Positions 17,296 to 27,416 are shown, numbered from the stretch's first letter. The stretch: 64,000 nt of DNA from Tenuifilum sp. 4138str (GCF_041102575.1 NZ_JBGCUE010000002.1:1-64000); one strand, 5' to 3'. Numbers and translations: made by a program. Notes: a model not told the origin generated them from the letters alone.

Positions 17296-17910
17296 CTATC
17301 GAATTGAAATCCAAAAGGACGCAATACCGTTAAGCATCATCTGTACACCAATGGTAGCAACAATTAGCCCGAATATTCGCACAAGTGGGCCCATCAGGTT
17401 GAACCGGTTAAGGGCCTTTCCAATTGGCCTTGAGTAATACATGAAAAGGTAGTTTACCCCCAAGGCTACCGCCATTGACACAATGGTATTGGTATGACCG
17501 TAGTGCGCTGGGAAAGTAACCGCTGCCGTAATGGTTGCCGGACCCGCAATCATAGGAATAGCTATTGGAACCGCTGTTATATCCTTGAGGTTTACGCCTG
17601 AATCAACACGAATGAAAGCCCCCTTCTGCAATCCATTTATTCCATTGTAGAATAGCACTATGCCCGATGTAATTTGAAAAGCATACAGCTCAACATGAAA
17701 TACATAGCTAAATACCAGCTCACCTAAAAGAAGAAAGAATAGCAAAACAATAAACGCTGTGAGTGTAGCCTTAGTGGCAATAAATCGAGTTTTTGACTCA
17801 TCAAATTGCCCCTGTAGGGTTGTCATTACAAATACTTTCTGTATTGGGTTTACCAATGCCAGTAGGGCAACCATGCAACTTAACAGGAATTTTAGCTTAA
17901 AGGCCATCAT
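17296..17910 (-). CDS. MarC-family integral membrane protein
   Basis: A 204-residue protein with about six hydrophobic segments and the MarC signatures LVNPIQKVFVMTTL near the N-terminus and AVPIAIPMIAGPATITA in the middle. MarC proteins are inner-membrane proteins whose substrate is not settled; an early link to multiple antibiotic resistance was not confirmed. The start lies directly after a terminator hairpin on the same strand, so it relies on read-through or on a promoter within the hairpin region. Confidence 0.88.
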   Translation of the reverse strand: MMAFKLKFLLSCMVALLALVNPIQKVFVMTTLQGQFDESKTRFIATKATLTAFIVLLFFLLLGELVFSYVFHVELYAFQITSGIVLFYNGINGLQKGAFIRVDSGVNLKDITAVPIAIPMIAGPATITAAVTFPAHYGHTNTIVSMAVALGVNYLFMYYSRPIGKALNRFNLMGPLVRIFGLIVATIGVQMMLNGIASFWISIR

Positions 17911-17913
17911 GGT

Positions 17914-17949
17914 AAAAAAAATAGGTGGACACTAATTAGTATCCACCTA
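17914..17949 (-). terminator. Terminator after the OmpA/PD40 operon
   Basis: Stem of at least 8 bp (17922-17929 with 17942-17949), followed on the minus strand by eight T (17914-17921). It lies between the OmpA-type stop at 17967 and the marC start. Confidence 0.8.
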
Positions 17950-17966
17950 AATTACATATATTTTAT

Positions 17967-20327
17967 TTATATACCTACAATAGTAAACTCTACCCTTCGG
18001 TTTTCAGCACGTCCTTTGGCTGTGGCATTGCTTGCCTTGGGTTTGCTTGGACCGTATCCCTTGGATGTAATTCTATCCTTAGGAATACCCATTTTTATGA
18101 TATAATCGGCAACTGATTTTGCCCTGGCATCGGACAGCCGCTGGTTAACAGCTGCCGACCCTGTATTATCGGTATGTCCGCCAATTTCTACTATTACATT
18201 GGGGTATTCATTTAGGAACTCAACCAGGGCGTTAAGTGAGCGGAACGATTGTGGTTTCAGGTTTGCTTTACCAATGTCAAAGTAGATAAAGTCAATATTA
18301 ACTGATTGACCAACCTCAATTGGAGTTACGTAAAAGTTCTTGGCAATTTTAGTTCCCTTTTTCACTTTGGTTAGGTCAATCTGCTCGTACTTATTGTAAA
18401 AGTTCTTGACAGAGGGCAGAACGTCGTATGACACTCCAACGGGCAACTTCAAGGTATAACTTGCCGATGTGGAGTCGTAAATAAACCCTCTGGTTTCAGT
18501 TCCGTTTACCTTCAACTTCACGGGCACCTCTTTTTCAAGGGGTTGTCCTGTCTTCAAGTTAATAACCTTACCGCTTAGTATTGCCATGTTAGCATCTTTA
18601 CGCTCAGCGAAAACCTCATGCTTAACCTGGGTAAACTCAACATAACCGGTTAAATCGAGTTGATTCTCCAATGACTTGTAATCCTTTGATTCAATTGCAG
18701 TAACGTACTTCTTTCCAAAAGGTAATCGTACCTTAAACTCACCAGTTACTGGGTCGATGCTAACGCTATCGGCGGTTGAACCATTAATCTTAAGTTTTGG
18801 TGCTGAAGCCCCAATTATTGGCGTAAAGGTTGAATTATCGAGCGCAACCCCATTCACCTCAACCCAGGGTACTGTTGTAGCATAAAAATCAACCTGTTTC
18901 TCCGTATAGTACTTTGCATTGGTTACATCAATAGTATCGGTTTTACTTGTAAAGTTGGGCAAGTTAAGGGAAAGTATGTATCTGTTCCCTAATGGTAGGG
19001 TCATACTGTACTTTGCTATTTCAGTTTCATACTTTACCGAATCGCTTGCGGCCCCATTTACCAATATCTGGTATTTCATTTCAGGGTTAATAGGGAGTCC
19101 AGTTCGAGTATTTATAACCTTACCGTAAATCCTTACTAAAGGGATGGGCTGCAGGTATAAATTCTTAGACATTTCAGAGTATTCCTTAACGGCAGTTAAA
19201 TCCAATGTATCGGGGATGCCCACCCAGTTGGCCAACTCAGGAATTAAGGAATGTTTTTTTCCAAAGGGAAGAAGTAGCTCATACGAAGCTGAGGCCCTAT
19301 CAATTTTTAAGCTATCCGACTTTTTCCCATTAACAAGAATGTTGTATCCGGTATCGGCAAGCATAAGACTCTCCTCGGCCTTGTTCATTACAAGCCCGGT
19401 TAACTTTACGTAGGGGAACTCTTCGTAAATCTTTACCCGGATGATTTCTGAATGCTCCTTCTTTGAGTTTGATGAGCAGTAGTAGGCCCAACTTTCCTTA
19501 GCGTTTAAACGGTAGTAGTTTTCCCAACCCGGTGTATTAATGGTATCGTTCAGGGCAGTGGGCGACGACCAGTTTAGGTAAGTATCGTCGGTGCGGTTAG
19601 CCATGTATATATTGTTGTTCCCATCAACCTTGCAGCTGAAGAAAAGGGCATTGCCATCCTTGCTTAGGAATGGCGCCTCGTAGCTATCGCCAAGGGCACC
19701 ATCGCCAATCTTTACCTTTTTGGGTTTTGAGTAACCATCGCCCTCTTTTACCGAAAGGTAAATTGAATGATTTTTCCCACCCGCACGCTTACTGAACGAT
19801 GTAAGTAAATATTTCCCATCGGGGGTGAGGTATGCAGTTGTTGTTAAACCTTTGTTCATCCTGGTAAACCCCTTCACGTTCAACTGCCTGGGCTTACCCC
19901 ATGTGTTTTCATCAATCCTCTCAATAACCGATAAGCCTCTTTCAGTCCAGTACTTTCCATTCTCAGAGTAATGGCCATTAATTATAAACGTTTTACCATC
20001 ATCGAGTATGCCAAAAATTGCATTGTAGCGACCAATGTTAATGGAATTGGGTAAGCGCTTAGCTTCGCTCCAGGTGCCATCGGGGTTCAATGTTGTGCAC
20101 CATATATCTTGACTATCGGTCTCGCCAAACCTATTCTCAGGGTGATTAACCCGTGTGAAATACAGGGTTTTCCCGTCGGGGCTTAGTATTGGATTGATTT
20201 CAGCATACCCTGAGTTAATCTCACCACTCAGCTTTTGAGGGGTAAAACCGGTTTGTGCAAATATCTTGGAACCAAAACTAATTATGCTGAGTGCTATGAG
20301 GATTTTGCTTACAACTTTTAGTTTCAT
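17967..20327 (-). CDS. PD40 propeller / four-repeat / OmpA outer-membrane anchor protein
   Basis: A 786-residue exported protein. The signal peptide (1-24) ends in IFAQ. Residues about 40-300 hold PD40/WD40-like blades (INPILSPDGKTLYFTR, TAYLTPDGKYLLTSFS, PFLSKDGNALFFSC). Residues about 305-670 contain four roughly 90-residue repeats, each with a VNG strand and an LPFGKK-type strand (about 353, 444, 535, 629). The C-terminal OmpA domain (about 676-786) has the peptidoglycan-binding GHTDNTGS and LSDARAKSV. It is the last gene of a three-gene operon. The overall plan resembles PorE-type T9SS accessory proteins, but the repeats differ and that assignment is not secure. Confidence 0.82.
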   Translation of the reverse strand: MKLKVVSKILIALSIISFGSKIFAQTGFTPQKLSGEINSGYAEINPILSPDGKTLYFTRVNHPENRFGETDSQDIWCTTLNPDGTWSEAKRLPNSINIGRYNAIFGILDDGKTFIINGHYSENGKYWTERGLSVIERIDENTWGKPRQLNVKGFTRMNKGLTTTAYLTPDGKYLLTSFSKRAGGKNHSIYLSVKEGDGYSKPKKVKIGDGALGDSYEAPFLSKDGNALFFSCKVDGNNNIYMANRTDDTYLNWSSPTALNDTINTPGWENYYRLNAKESWAYYCSSNSKKEHSEIIRVKIYEEFPYVKLTGLVMNKAEESLMLADTGYNILVNGKKSDSLKIDRASASYELLLPFGKKHSLIPELANWVGIPDTLDLTAVKEYSEMSKNLYLQPIPLVRIYGKVINTRTGLPINPEMKYQILVNGAASDSVKYETEIAKYSMTLPLGNRYILSLNLPNFTSKTDTIDVTNAKYYTEKQVDFYATTVPWVEVNGVALDNSTFTPIIGASAPKLKINGSTADSVSIDPVTGEFKVRLPFGKKYVTAIESKDYKSLENQLDLTGYVEFTQVKHEVFAERKDANMAILSGKVINLKTGQPLEKEVPVKLKVNGTETRGFIYDSTSASYTLKLPVGVSYDVLPSVKNFYNKYEQIDLTKVKKGTKIAKNFYVTPIEVGQSVNIDFIYFDIGKANLKPQSFRSLNALVEFLNEYPNVIVEIGGHTDNTGSAAVNQRLSDARAKSVADYIIKMGIPKDRITSKGYGPSKPKASNATAKGRAENRRVEFTIVGI

Positions 20328-20377
20328 CGCTTTTACCTTTAAATTGAATAATTGCTGAATAATCGGTATTTGGGAAT

Positions 20378-21733
20378 TTAGCGGTAAGGCAACCCTTGAG
20401 GCGGGTTAACCCTGCCAAATACAAAATTGATTCCAACCCTAACATTGGCGTTGGTGAATGCCAGCGGGTCAATTGCCGGGTACAGATTATCGGCTACAAC
20501 AAATATCTGCAAAGGCCCTGGTTTTATTACAAGACCTACACCCAAATTGGGCATGGATCTTTGGTAAATTGATGCTGTACCTACTAGCTGGAAAAACCGT
20601 CCAATCCCCTGTGAGAATCCTAGCGTGATTGAAGGGTAAAGTCTTTTATTGTAAAAGGCAGCAAATGTAAGCCCAAGGGTAGTTCTTCGGGTTATATCGT
20701 AAGTTGCTGAGAAGTTGAACTTAGGGTTAAGCCAGGTAGTGTAGGAAACAGCAATGGTATCGCGGGTAAAATCATCTTCCATCTTTTGCAGCAGCGAGTC
20801 AACATTCACCTCGTTTCCTCTTAGGAAATCGCCTAGTATATCTAAGCCCTCAAATTTTGTTTGACCCTTTAGGGTGTATGTTTCCACCTCGTTCTTCCAC
20901 TTTATGAAACCAATGTCGTAAAACGAGAATGAGAGTTTCATTTTTTCATCGTATTTGTAGGTAGCCCCACCGTTAATGGAAAACCCTTTGTTTGCAAAGC
21001 CTGAGAGTTTATTGGTTACCCAAGTCCCATCAACATTATCGAAACTAATATCGCCTTCGGCATCTTTGGGAATTCCCGATGTGCGCAACTGGCCATCGGC
21101 TGCAGCCGTGTGGGCATACATAGCAGTATCAATATCAATTTTCAGACTCTTAGGGTTAAAGTTGATGTTTGCCAATCCCTGCAACAAGCTAATCCTTCCG
21201 GCAAAAGTCCAACCAGGCAAGTCCTTAAGGTACCCTACTGTGTACTCGTTATAAACCGATATGTCAGTTTTTAGGTTCGATAAATCCAAGGTTGAGCCAA
21301 CAAACTGCTTATTCCCCTCAATGGCTAAGCTAAAAAGTTCACGTGGGTACTGGAGTGTTGCAGTTGCGTTCTGGCGCATGGCAAACCAGGTAAAGGACGA
21401 TTTTCCTTTAACACGTATATGAAAGATATCAACGTTTTCCCCAACATAGATTAAATTCTTATCGTTCATATCGCCCAATAGGCTATTAAGGTTAACGTAC
21501 ATCGTATCGTTCCGATAGTTCAGGAAACTCTTTGGCTGAAAACCATTGCTTATGGCTTGACCAAACACGCTAAATCCCATGCTAAAGGTATGCTCAGGCA
21601 TTGTGGTGGGATTTACAAAAGATGCCTGAAACACATTACGCATGTATGGCAGCGTTACCTCGGGCTGGGCTTTTGCCAGCAGTGAGGTAAATAGAATGAA
21701 TGTGAAAAAAATATATCGTTTCATCGGAGTCAT
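20378..21733 (-). CDS. DUF5723-family outer-membrane beta-barrel protein
   Basis: A 451-residue protein with signal peptide (FTSLLAKAQ). It has alternating amphipathic strands throughout (ISLLQGLANINFNPKSLKID, TTLGLTFAAFYNKRLYPSITLGF), as in outer-membrane barrels. The N-terminal block LPYMRNVFQASFVNPTTMPEH is typical of DUF5723. Its function is unknown. It sits 13 bases downstream of a large lipoprotein gene and 50 bases upstream of the OmpA/PD40 gene on the same strand, so a surface complex of lipoprotein, barrel and peptidoglycan anchor is plausible. Confidence 0.78.
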   Translation of the reverse strand: MTPMKRYIFFTFILFTSLLAKAQPEVTLPYMRNVFQASFVNPTTMPEHTFSMGFSVFGQAISNGFQPKSFLNYRNDTMYVNLNSLLGDMNDKNLIYVGENVDIFHIRVKGKSSFTWFAMRQNATATLQYPRELFSLAIEGNKQFVGSTLDLSNLKTDISVYNEYTVGYLKDLPGWTFAGRISLLQGLANINFNPKSLKIDIDTAMYAHTAAADGQLRTSGIPKDAEGDISFDNVDGTWVTNKLSGFANKGFSINGGATYKYDEKMKLSFSFYDIGFIKWKNEVETYTLKGQTKFEGLDILGDFLRGNEVNVDSLLQKMEDDFTRDTIAVSYTTWLNPKFNFSATYDITRRTTLGLTFAAFYNKRLYPSITLGFSQGIGRFFQLVGTASIYQRSMPNLGVGLVIKPGPLQIFVVADNLYPAIDPLAFTNANVRVGINFVFGRVNPPQGLPYR

Positions 21734-21746
21734 AAATTTCAGAATA

Positions 21747-23420
21747 CTAGTTATTTAAATCCACATTACCTTCGAGCTCAACGCTAAACATCGTTTCAAG
21801 GGTATTGGTTGATTCCACAACTACGTTTTGGTGTGTGTTTCCCCCGGTTTGCATTCGGGCCTGTATAACCAATTTGGTTGCATTCTTCATTTGATCGTAC
21901 TTGCTTTTGTTGATATCAATGAATGCCCAATTAGTTGTAGGAGCTGATGTTTTGCCTGTTGTGAGATTTACTTCTGAACTTTTAACCAGCATCAGCTCTG
22001 AAGCCTCGTCGTAAAGCTGGGTTAGTAATGTGTTAGCATCGTCCAAAAAGTATCCCTGAATGTAAATGTTAAAAGGAATGCTATTGATAAACTTAAACTT
22101 CAACCTTATTTTAAGAGCATCATCGTTTACAAGCTTTAAATCCTCTTCCAAATCGGGTAGTTCCACTTCCACGGTATCACTAATCTGTAAATTATCAACC
22201 CATCCAGCAAGGGGAAATTCAATCTCGTTTATCATTCTTAGGGTTGAAGTTTTGCGAACAAAGTAGTCGTGATTGGTAGTGGCATCACCCACGGTTACCG
22301 TTGGACTGATTAGTATCTCATTTGGTGCAATGGCCAGAAAATCTTCGAGATTTGAATTGTTATGGTCAACGTATTTTGAGTCAACCTCAGGCTGCTGTTG
22401 GGTTAGTGAGGTTAAATACTTAATACTATTGGGCTGAGCTAGAAGCAACGACCCAGTTGGTGGTACTCCCTCATTTACAAGGCTAACCTGTTGACTGGTG
22501 TTAGTGTTTGTGGCATCAAAGTTAACAGTGCTGAATGCAAGAGGAATACCAAATAAATTCTCAAAGGTCATGGTAAGTTTTGGTTCGGAAAGGAAAAAGT
22601 CGGCGTCAATCGACGAGCTAAAAGCATCGAGGGTAAGGTTGATGTCGTTCAAGGGAAATGTCTCATTTAGCTTACCCTGTAAGTAATCAAAATCTAATCC
22701 TGTAAGGGAAACCTGGATGTTAGCATCATCTGATACAGTAATAGGATTACCCAACGAATGAATGGTCAATTCAACCTCCACTGTAAGGGTATTATATAGG
22801 GAACCACTGGTAAGATCTAATGAGTAATCCTTAATATCTTGGTTGTTGATGTATGTCTGGCCGGGAAGAGTAGTATTCATGGCAAAAGCTAAAGTGTCCC
22901 CTAATTGGTCGCGTATGGAAGGGAACCGGATCATTGCGCTAATGCTGTTCTGGAAGTTATTGGTTATTACCATGTTTATATTTCCGGCCGATAGCTTTAC
23001 TAACTTTACTTCAGCCCCAGCAATGCTATTGTATGTTTCAGTGTATTTCTTTTTAAATGGCCCCCATATTTCTCCTGCAGGCACAGGAACACCTGGCACT
23101 TCACCTGCATCAAGCTGATACTGCTTGGTAAAGTTGAAATCCGGAAACGAATACCTATCGGCTGCGTTAAACAAATCCATAGTATCCCTGAATGCTATAA
23201 AAAACCTGGTATCGCCAGGTTTGGTAAATATTATTGTATTAGCATCCTCTCGCTCAACAATATCGTTGAACGAAATGGTTGATTTAACCACCGGGACAAC
23301 CATTTTAGGTGAAATGGGTTCAACCTTGATGTTATCGAACTGCGAAAAATCGTAACACCCTTCCAGTCCAGTCAAACCAACAATAAACAGTGATTTTAAT
23401 AGTAATTTACTAGTTTTCAT
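21747..23420 (-). CDS. Large lipoprotein of unknown function
   Basis: A 557-residue predicted lipoprotein, starting at ATG 23420 (MKTSKLLLKSLFIVG) rather than the upstream in-frame codon at 23444, because the signal peptide begins there. The lipobox is LTGLEGCYDF. The rest is beta-rich and acidic, with many threonine, asparagine and aspartate residues (NQDIKDYSLDLTSGSLYNTL), suggestive of stacked sandwich domains. I do not recognise a family. It is the first gene of an operon with a DUF5723 barrel and an OmpA/PD40 protein, so it probably lies at the outer membrane. Confidence 0.75.
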   Translation of the reverse strand: MKTSKLLLKSLFIVGLTGLEGCYDFSQFDNIKVEPISPKMVVPVVKSTISFNDIVEREDANTIIFTKPGDTRFFIAFRDTMDLFNAADRYSFPDFNFTKQYQLDAGEVPGVPVPAGEIWGPFKKKYTETYNSIAGAEVKLVKLSAGNINMVITNNFQNSISAMIRFPSIRDQLGDTLAFAMNTTLPGQTYINNQDIKDYSLDLTSGSLYNTLTVEVELTIHSLGNPITVSDDANIQVSLTGLDFDYLQGKLNETFPLNDINLTLDAFSSSIDADFFLSEPKLTMTFENLFGIPLAFSTVNFDATNTNTSQQVSLVNEGVPPTGSLLLAQPNSIKYLTSLTQQQPEVDSKYVDHNNSNLEDFLAIAPNEILISPTVTVGDATTNHDYFVRKTSTLRMINEIEFPLAGWVDNLQISDTVEVELPDLEEDLKLVNDDALKIRLKFKFINSIPFNIYIQGYFLDDANTLLTQLYDEASELMLVKSSEVNLTTGKTSAPTTNWAFIDINKSKYDQMKNATKLVIQARMQTGGNTHQNVVVESTNTLETMFSVELEGNVDLNN

Positions 23421-23607
23421 ATTCCCCTTTTTTACTTCAATCAATGTTAATAATTCCTCTTTAAAAGACTGCTCAAGTTACGAATAATACTAATACGAGT
23501 CAAACTATTCTTAACTAATCCATAATACTGTTAGACTTTGAATTAATTCATCATGCTTAACGAGGTATAGCGTATAGTGAGCGATAAAAGCATATTGTTT
23601 TACCCAA

Positions 23608-23636
23608 TAAAAAAAGAGGGGGATAAAATCCCCCTC
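23608..23636 (-). terminator. Terminator of the ppiD-like gene
   Basis: Stem GAGGGGG / CCCCCTC (23616-23622 and 23630-23636) with a 7-base loop and a minus-strand T run (23608-23615). Confidence 0.88.
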
Positions 23637-23660
23637 CCGTTTGCAACTATAATAAAGATT

Positions 23661-25760
23661 TTAGTAGAAATTGTACCTTTTGTCAATTACGCCAGCATTG
23701 TTCTTTAAGGCCTCAAATACCTCATAGTATGAACGGGATTGATACATGTTTGCAATCCTAAACTTTTCGGCATTGGCATCGCCCTCCTCCTTAACCGATG
23801 AGGTAACAGTAAGCACAAATACTCCATTATTACCCTTAATCGGCCCTGCAAGTTTCCCTTCAGAAGACACTGAAGCAACACCAATTACTGCAGGTTCAAT
23901 ACCAGCATAAGGTAGAGTTAATGAGCTGAACGTAACATTCTCAGCTTTTTCAACATTTGCGCCTATAGCCTGAGCTACAGCATATATATCGGTTTTGCCG
24001 CTCATGGCTTTCTTAACCTTTTCCATCAGGAGGTCGGCCTTCTTTTCGCGAATAACACGAACTTTAACATCGGCTGCAACCTGCTTGAGCGGAGCAATAC
24101 CCTCTTCGCGGACAGCTGCGAGGGCAGCCACAACATAATTGTCGCCAAACTGCATTACGTCTGAAACATCGCCTTTCTTGGCGCGAAAAGCCCAACGTAT
24201 TAACTCCCGGGGTTGCTCTAACCCAGCAATACTCCTGTCGTTCTGCAATAGATTGTTTGCTACGCGACGGGTATACTTGTTCTGATCAGCAGCAGCTGCA
24301 AATTTCTCGTAATCACGGTTATTCCCTGCAAAGGCTGCAGCTTTATTGTAAACCTGCGATGTTGTATAAGAGCTAGGAACAATTTTGCGTTCAAGGGTGG
24401 CAATTTGTACTTTCTTTTCCTCCTTGCCCCTATCAACAACCTGAAGTACATGGAAACCTAACTGGGTTTCAACAACCTTAATCTCACCCTTTTTGCTGCT
24501 AAACGATGCATTATCGAACTCGGGAACCATCATGCCGCTTGGGAACCAGCCTAAATCACCGCCCTTGTCCTTTGATCCGGGATCGTCGGAAAATTTAGCT
24601 GCTAGCTGATCCCAATTACCTCCACGTTTTAATACGTTCATAATACTGTCGGCTTTAGCCTTAGCCTGTTCACGCTCCTCAGCAGATTGACTTCTCAAAC
24701 CTATAAGTATGTGGCGAGCCTTTACGCTATCGGGCATCATTTTAACATCAACCAACCTCGAGGCCTTGAAACTATCTCCATCGCGATAGATATTCAGTAA
24801 ACTTCCAACAGCGCTAGCGAATGCCCAAGCACGAACATTTTCAGGCAATTCCGAGGCCTTGTAGTACTTGGAATCGAACTTTGAGTCAGAGTTTAGGGTA
24901 ACATACTGAGCGGGATCGGAAGCGCCAATAAAATCGGGCAAAGCCTTTTGGATCCATGCCTCAGCATCGTTCACATCGGCTTCCGATGGAAGAATGGGGA
25001 ACACAACGTACTCAATATCGCGCGATGCTGTTTGCTTGTATTCGTTCTGGTGCGATTTGTAGTATGCCTTTATATCGCTATTGGAAACATTAACCAACGA
25101 ATCAGAAATTGACTGGTACGAAGCAACAGCATAGTCAAAGTTAACCTTGCTGGTTCGGTCGTTAACAGCTCGTTTGGTTTGTAGTGAGGTAACACCTAAA
25201 CCCTTACGAACCAGAGTTAGGTACTTGTTGAACAAGCGGTCTTTCTGAATTTCATTCTCAATGAATAACCAGTAGGCTTTAGCCCTTGGGTCTCTATCCA
25301 AATTCTGTAGAAAGTTTGTAAGAAACGCTTTGTTTACCTCGCCGGTTTGAGGATCGCCAAACTGTTGCCTGATAAATGGGTGTATATTCCGCCCTTGGAC
25401 CATATCAAAAAGTTCGTCCTCATGAATATCTAGCCCTAAACGCTTATATTCGGGTTGGAGAATATTAGCCCTAAGCAAATCCTGCCATACCTGTTCACGA
25501 ATTTGAAGCATTTGCTGCTCGTTCAGCGATGATTGTTGCGAGAAAAGCTTCTGTAAATTCTCATTTTCGCTAACCCTAGCCTGATACTCCTCGTAGGATA
25601 TGGAACTGCCAGCTATCTCGGCAATTTCCATTTGTGAGCGATTAAAGAACACTCCTCCCGATGTAATAAAATCGCCAAGTATAAAGGCAAAAAGAGCCAA
25701 TCCAATTACTACAGAAACCAATACGCCTGCACGGTTTCTAATTCTTTCAAGTGTTGCCAT
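23661..25760 (-). CDS. PpiD-type periplasmic peptidyl-prolyl isomerase / foldase
   Basis: A 699-residue membrane-anchored chaperone. One transmembrane helix near the N-terminus (VLVSVVIGLALFAFILGDF) is followed by a SurA-N-like helical domain. A parvulin domain (about 345-460) carries ARHILIGLR, FSDDPGSKDKGGDLGWFP and LGFHVLQVVDR, and a further helical/parvulin-like region follows. It should assist folding of exported outer-membrane proteins. It lies downstream of the CBS/CorC gene across a 118-base gap, with a terminator after it. Confidence 0.9.
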   Translation of the reverse strand: MATLERIRNRAGVLVSVVIGLALFAFILGDFITSGGVFFNRSQMEIAEIAGSSISYEEYQARVSENENLQKLFSQQSSLNEQQMLQIREQVWQDLLRANILQPEYKRLGLDIHEDELFDMVQGRNIHPFIRQQFGDPQTGEVNKAFLTNFLQNLDRDPRAKAYWLFIENEIQKDRLFNKYLTLVRKGLGVTSLQTKRAVNDRTSKVNFDYAVASYQSISDSLVNVSNSDIKAYYKSHQNEYKQTASRDIEYVVFPILPSEADVNDAEAWIQKALPDFIGASDPAQYVTLNSDSKFDSKYYKASELPENVRAWAFASAVGSLLNIYRDGDSFKASRLVDVKMMPDSVKARHILIGLRSQSAEEREQAKAKADSIMNVLKRGGNWDQLAAKFSDDPGSKDKGGDLGWFPSGMMVPEFDNASFSSKKGEIKVVETQLGFHVLQVVDRGKEEKKVQIATLERKIVPSSYTTSQVYNKAAAFAGNNRDYEKFAAAADQNKYTRRVANNLLQNDRSIAGLEQPRELIRWAFRAKKGDVSDVMQFGDNYVVAALAAVREEGIAPLKQVAADVKVRVIREKKADLLMEKVKKAMSGKTDIYAVAQAIGANVEKAENVTFSSLTLPYAGIEPAVIGVASVSSEGKLAGPIKGNNGVFVLTVTSSVKEEGDANAEKFRIANMYQSRSYYEVFEALKNNAGVIDKRYNFY

Positions 25761-25878
25761 CTACAAGTATATTTTAAGGTACAATAATATTTTTCGAGCC
25801 ACGAATATAGTAATTTTCAACAATAAGCAGTTTAACTGCTTGATAATTTTTTAACAACCGTTAAAAACCAGTAGTAGC

Positions 25879-27132
25879 CTAGTCAATAACCAACCGAACC
25901 AGGTCGATTCGCGTTTTATTCACCCTTAGAATTTTAAAGTCAAAGTTTTGGATTTTTAACGAATCGCCAGGTTTTGGTAAACTCTGGTAGTGATGAAGAA
26001 TGAATCCGGCTATAGTCTCATACTCGTCCGATTCAGGAATACTAAGCCCATAAACCTCATTGACGTGCGACACCTCAACCCGTCCTGAGAGAATGTATTC
26101 CTTATCTGAAAGTTTTTTCTCAACTAGCTCGTTTAAATCGTGCTCATCGTCAATTTCACCAAAAATTTCTTCAATGATATCCTCAATGGTAACCAAACCC
26201 GAGGTTCCTCCAAACTCATCTACCACAATAGCCATACTTTTATGGGCCTTAATGAAGTGAGTGAGCAACTCATTGGCCTTCATGGTTTCAGGGAAGAAAT
26301 CGACATCAATAATACACTCCTTTATGGAGTTGGGTTTTAGGAAAAGCGATTTTGAGTTGGCATAACCAATGATGTTGTCGATTGAGCCGCGATATACCGG
26401 GATACGTGAATACATAGTTTCAGCAAATAGCTTTTTAAGCTGCTCTACGGAATCGTCTATGTCAATTGCTTCAATATCAGTACGGGGAATCATGCAATCG
26501 CGAATCCGTACCTCAGAAAAATCGAGTGCTTTTTGAAAGTATTTCAGTTCCTGCTCATCGCCACTATCGTCAGCTGAGGTGGCCTGTTCCACAAGATGGT
26601 CTAGGTCAACCTTACTGAAAATTCGTTGTTCCTCCACACTATTTATTTTCATCCTAAAAGCCAAACGAATGATCCAGTACGAAAGCCAGGAAACAAATTT
26701 ACTAACCGGATAGAACAGTACGTAAAAAATAAATAGAGGTATTGCAAAAAAATTCAGTAAGGCATTGGCGTACTGACGAAATATTGATTTTGGAAGGAAC
26801 TCACCTGTTAGTAATATTACCAATGTTGCAATAAGCGTTTGGGTAAGCAAAAGCAACATGGGAAACTGATTTAACGGTCCAAGTAGTGGCGTTAAAACAT
26901 TTGCCGTTACAATACCATAAATTACGAGGGTGATGTTGTTGCCTACCAGCATGGTGGCAATAAACTGCTCCTTGTTCCGGTAAAAGATATCGAGAATTCG
27001 AGAGGTTAAACGGCCATGCTTCCGTTCCAGCTCAAAGCGTAACTTATTTGATGATAGAAAAGCTATCTCAACACCCGAAAAGAAAGCCGAAAACAAAATA
27101 GCAACCGCTATTACCAGTAACTGTGTTCCCAT
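25879..27132 (-). CDS. CNNM/HlyC-CorC family membrane protein with CBS domains
   Basis: A 417-residue protein: a DUF21 (CNNM) membrane domain of three to four helices (about 1-180, opening with AILFSAFFSGVEIAFLSSNKLR), a CBS pair (about 200-330, with RDCMIPRTDIEAIDID and FGGTSGLVTIEDIIEEIFGEI), and a CorC/HlyC C-terminal domain. Related proteins act in magnesium/cobalt efflux; GldE in Flavobacterium is a paralogue, but no gldD is next to this gene. The 63-residue membrane protein lies immediately upstream (3-base gap). Confidence 0.88.
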   Translation of the reverse strand: MGTQLLVIAVAILFSAFFSGVEIAFLSSNKLRFELERKHGRLTSRILDIFYRNKEQFIATMLVGNNITLVIYGIVTANVLTPLLGPLNQFPMLLLLTQTLIATLVILLTGEFLPKSIFRQYANALLNFFAIPLFIFYVLFYPVSKFVSWLSYWIIRLAFRMKINSVEEQRIFSKVDLDHLVEQATSADDSGDEQELKYFQKALDFSEVRIRDCMIPRTDIEAIDIDDSVEQLKKLFAETMYSRIPVYRGSIDNIIGYANSKSLFLKPNSIKECIIDVDFFPETMKANELLTHFIKAHKSMAIVVDEFGGTSGLVTIEDIIEEIFGEIDDEHDLNELVEKKLSDKEYILSGRVEVSHVNEVYGLSIPESDEYETIAGFILHHYQSLPKPGDSLKIQNFDFKILRVNKTRIDLVRLVID

Positions 27133-27135
27133 CTT

Positions 27136-27327
27136 TTACTGTTGGTTCTCCATTTTCTTTCGCCTGCTTCGTCGCAAAAAATACATAAGTAAAGCAACTA
27201 AAGCCATTACAAAAAACATGTAGCTGTTGCTAAATCCAGTTTTGTAGGTAGCCCAAATTCCCATACCCAAGCAAAATAGAGCAAGGGCAAGCCAGATTAA
27301 CTCTAGGATAAATGCCAACTTATTCAT
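27136..27327 (-). CDS. Small two-helix membrane protein
   Basis: 63 residues with two predicted membrane helices (LAFILELIWLALALFCLGMG and SYMFFVMALVALLMYFL) and a highly basic C-terminus (RRSRRKKMENQQ). This implies both termini in the cytoplasm, as the basic tail should stay inside. I do not recognise it. It lies 3 bases upstream of the CBS/CorC gene and is probably co-expressed with it. A minus-strand TACCTTTA (27357-27364) with ATTG 19 bases further up is a possible promoter. Confidence 0.7.
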   Translation of the reverse strand: MNKLAFILELIWLALALFCLGMGIWATYKTGFSNSYMFFVMALVALLMYFLRRSRRKKMENQQ

Positions 27328-27416
27328 GTAAAAAAGTATGTATGGTTTACAATATGTAAAGGTACAAAAAAAGGATTGTATGTCAATACAACCCTTAAAT
27401 GCTTTAAACGATTTAA

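Noticed and set aside
17911..17950. Hairpin upstream of marC considered as a riboswitch
   Set aside because: It is a single stem followed by a T run directly after the OmpA operon, best explained as a terminator.
25879..27132. CBS/CorC gene as gldE of gliding motility
   Set aside because: No gldD neighbour and the family is broad; the general CNNM/CorC call is safer.
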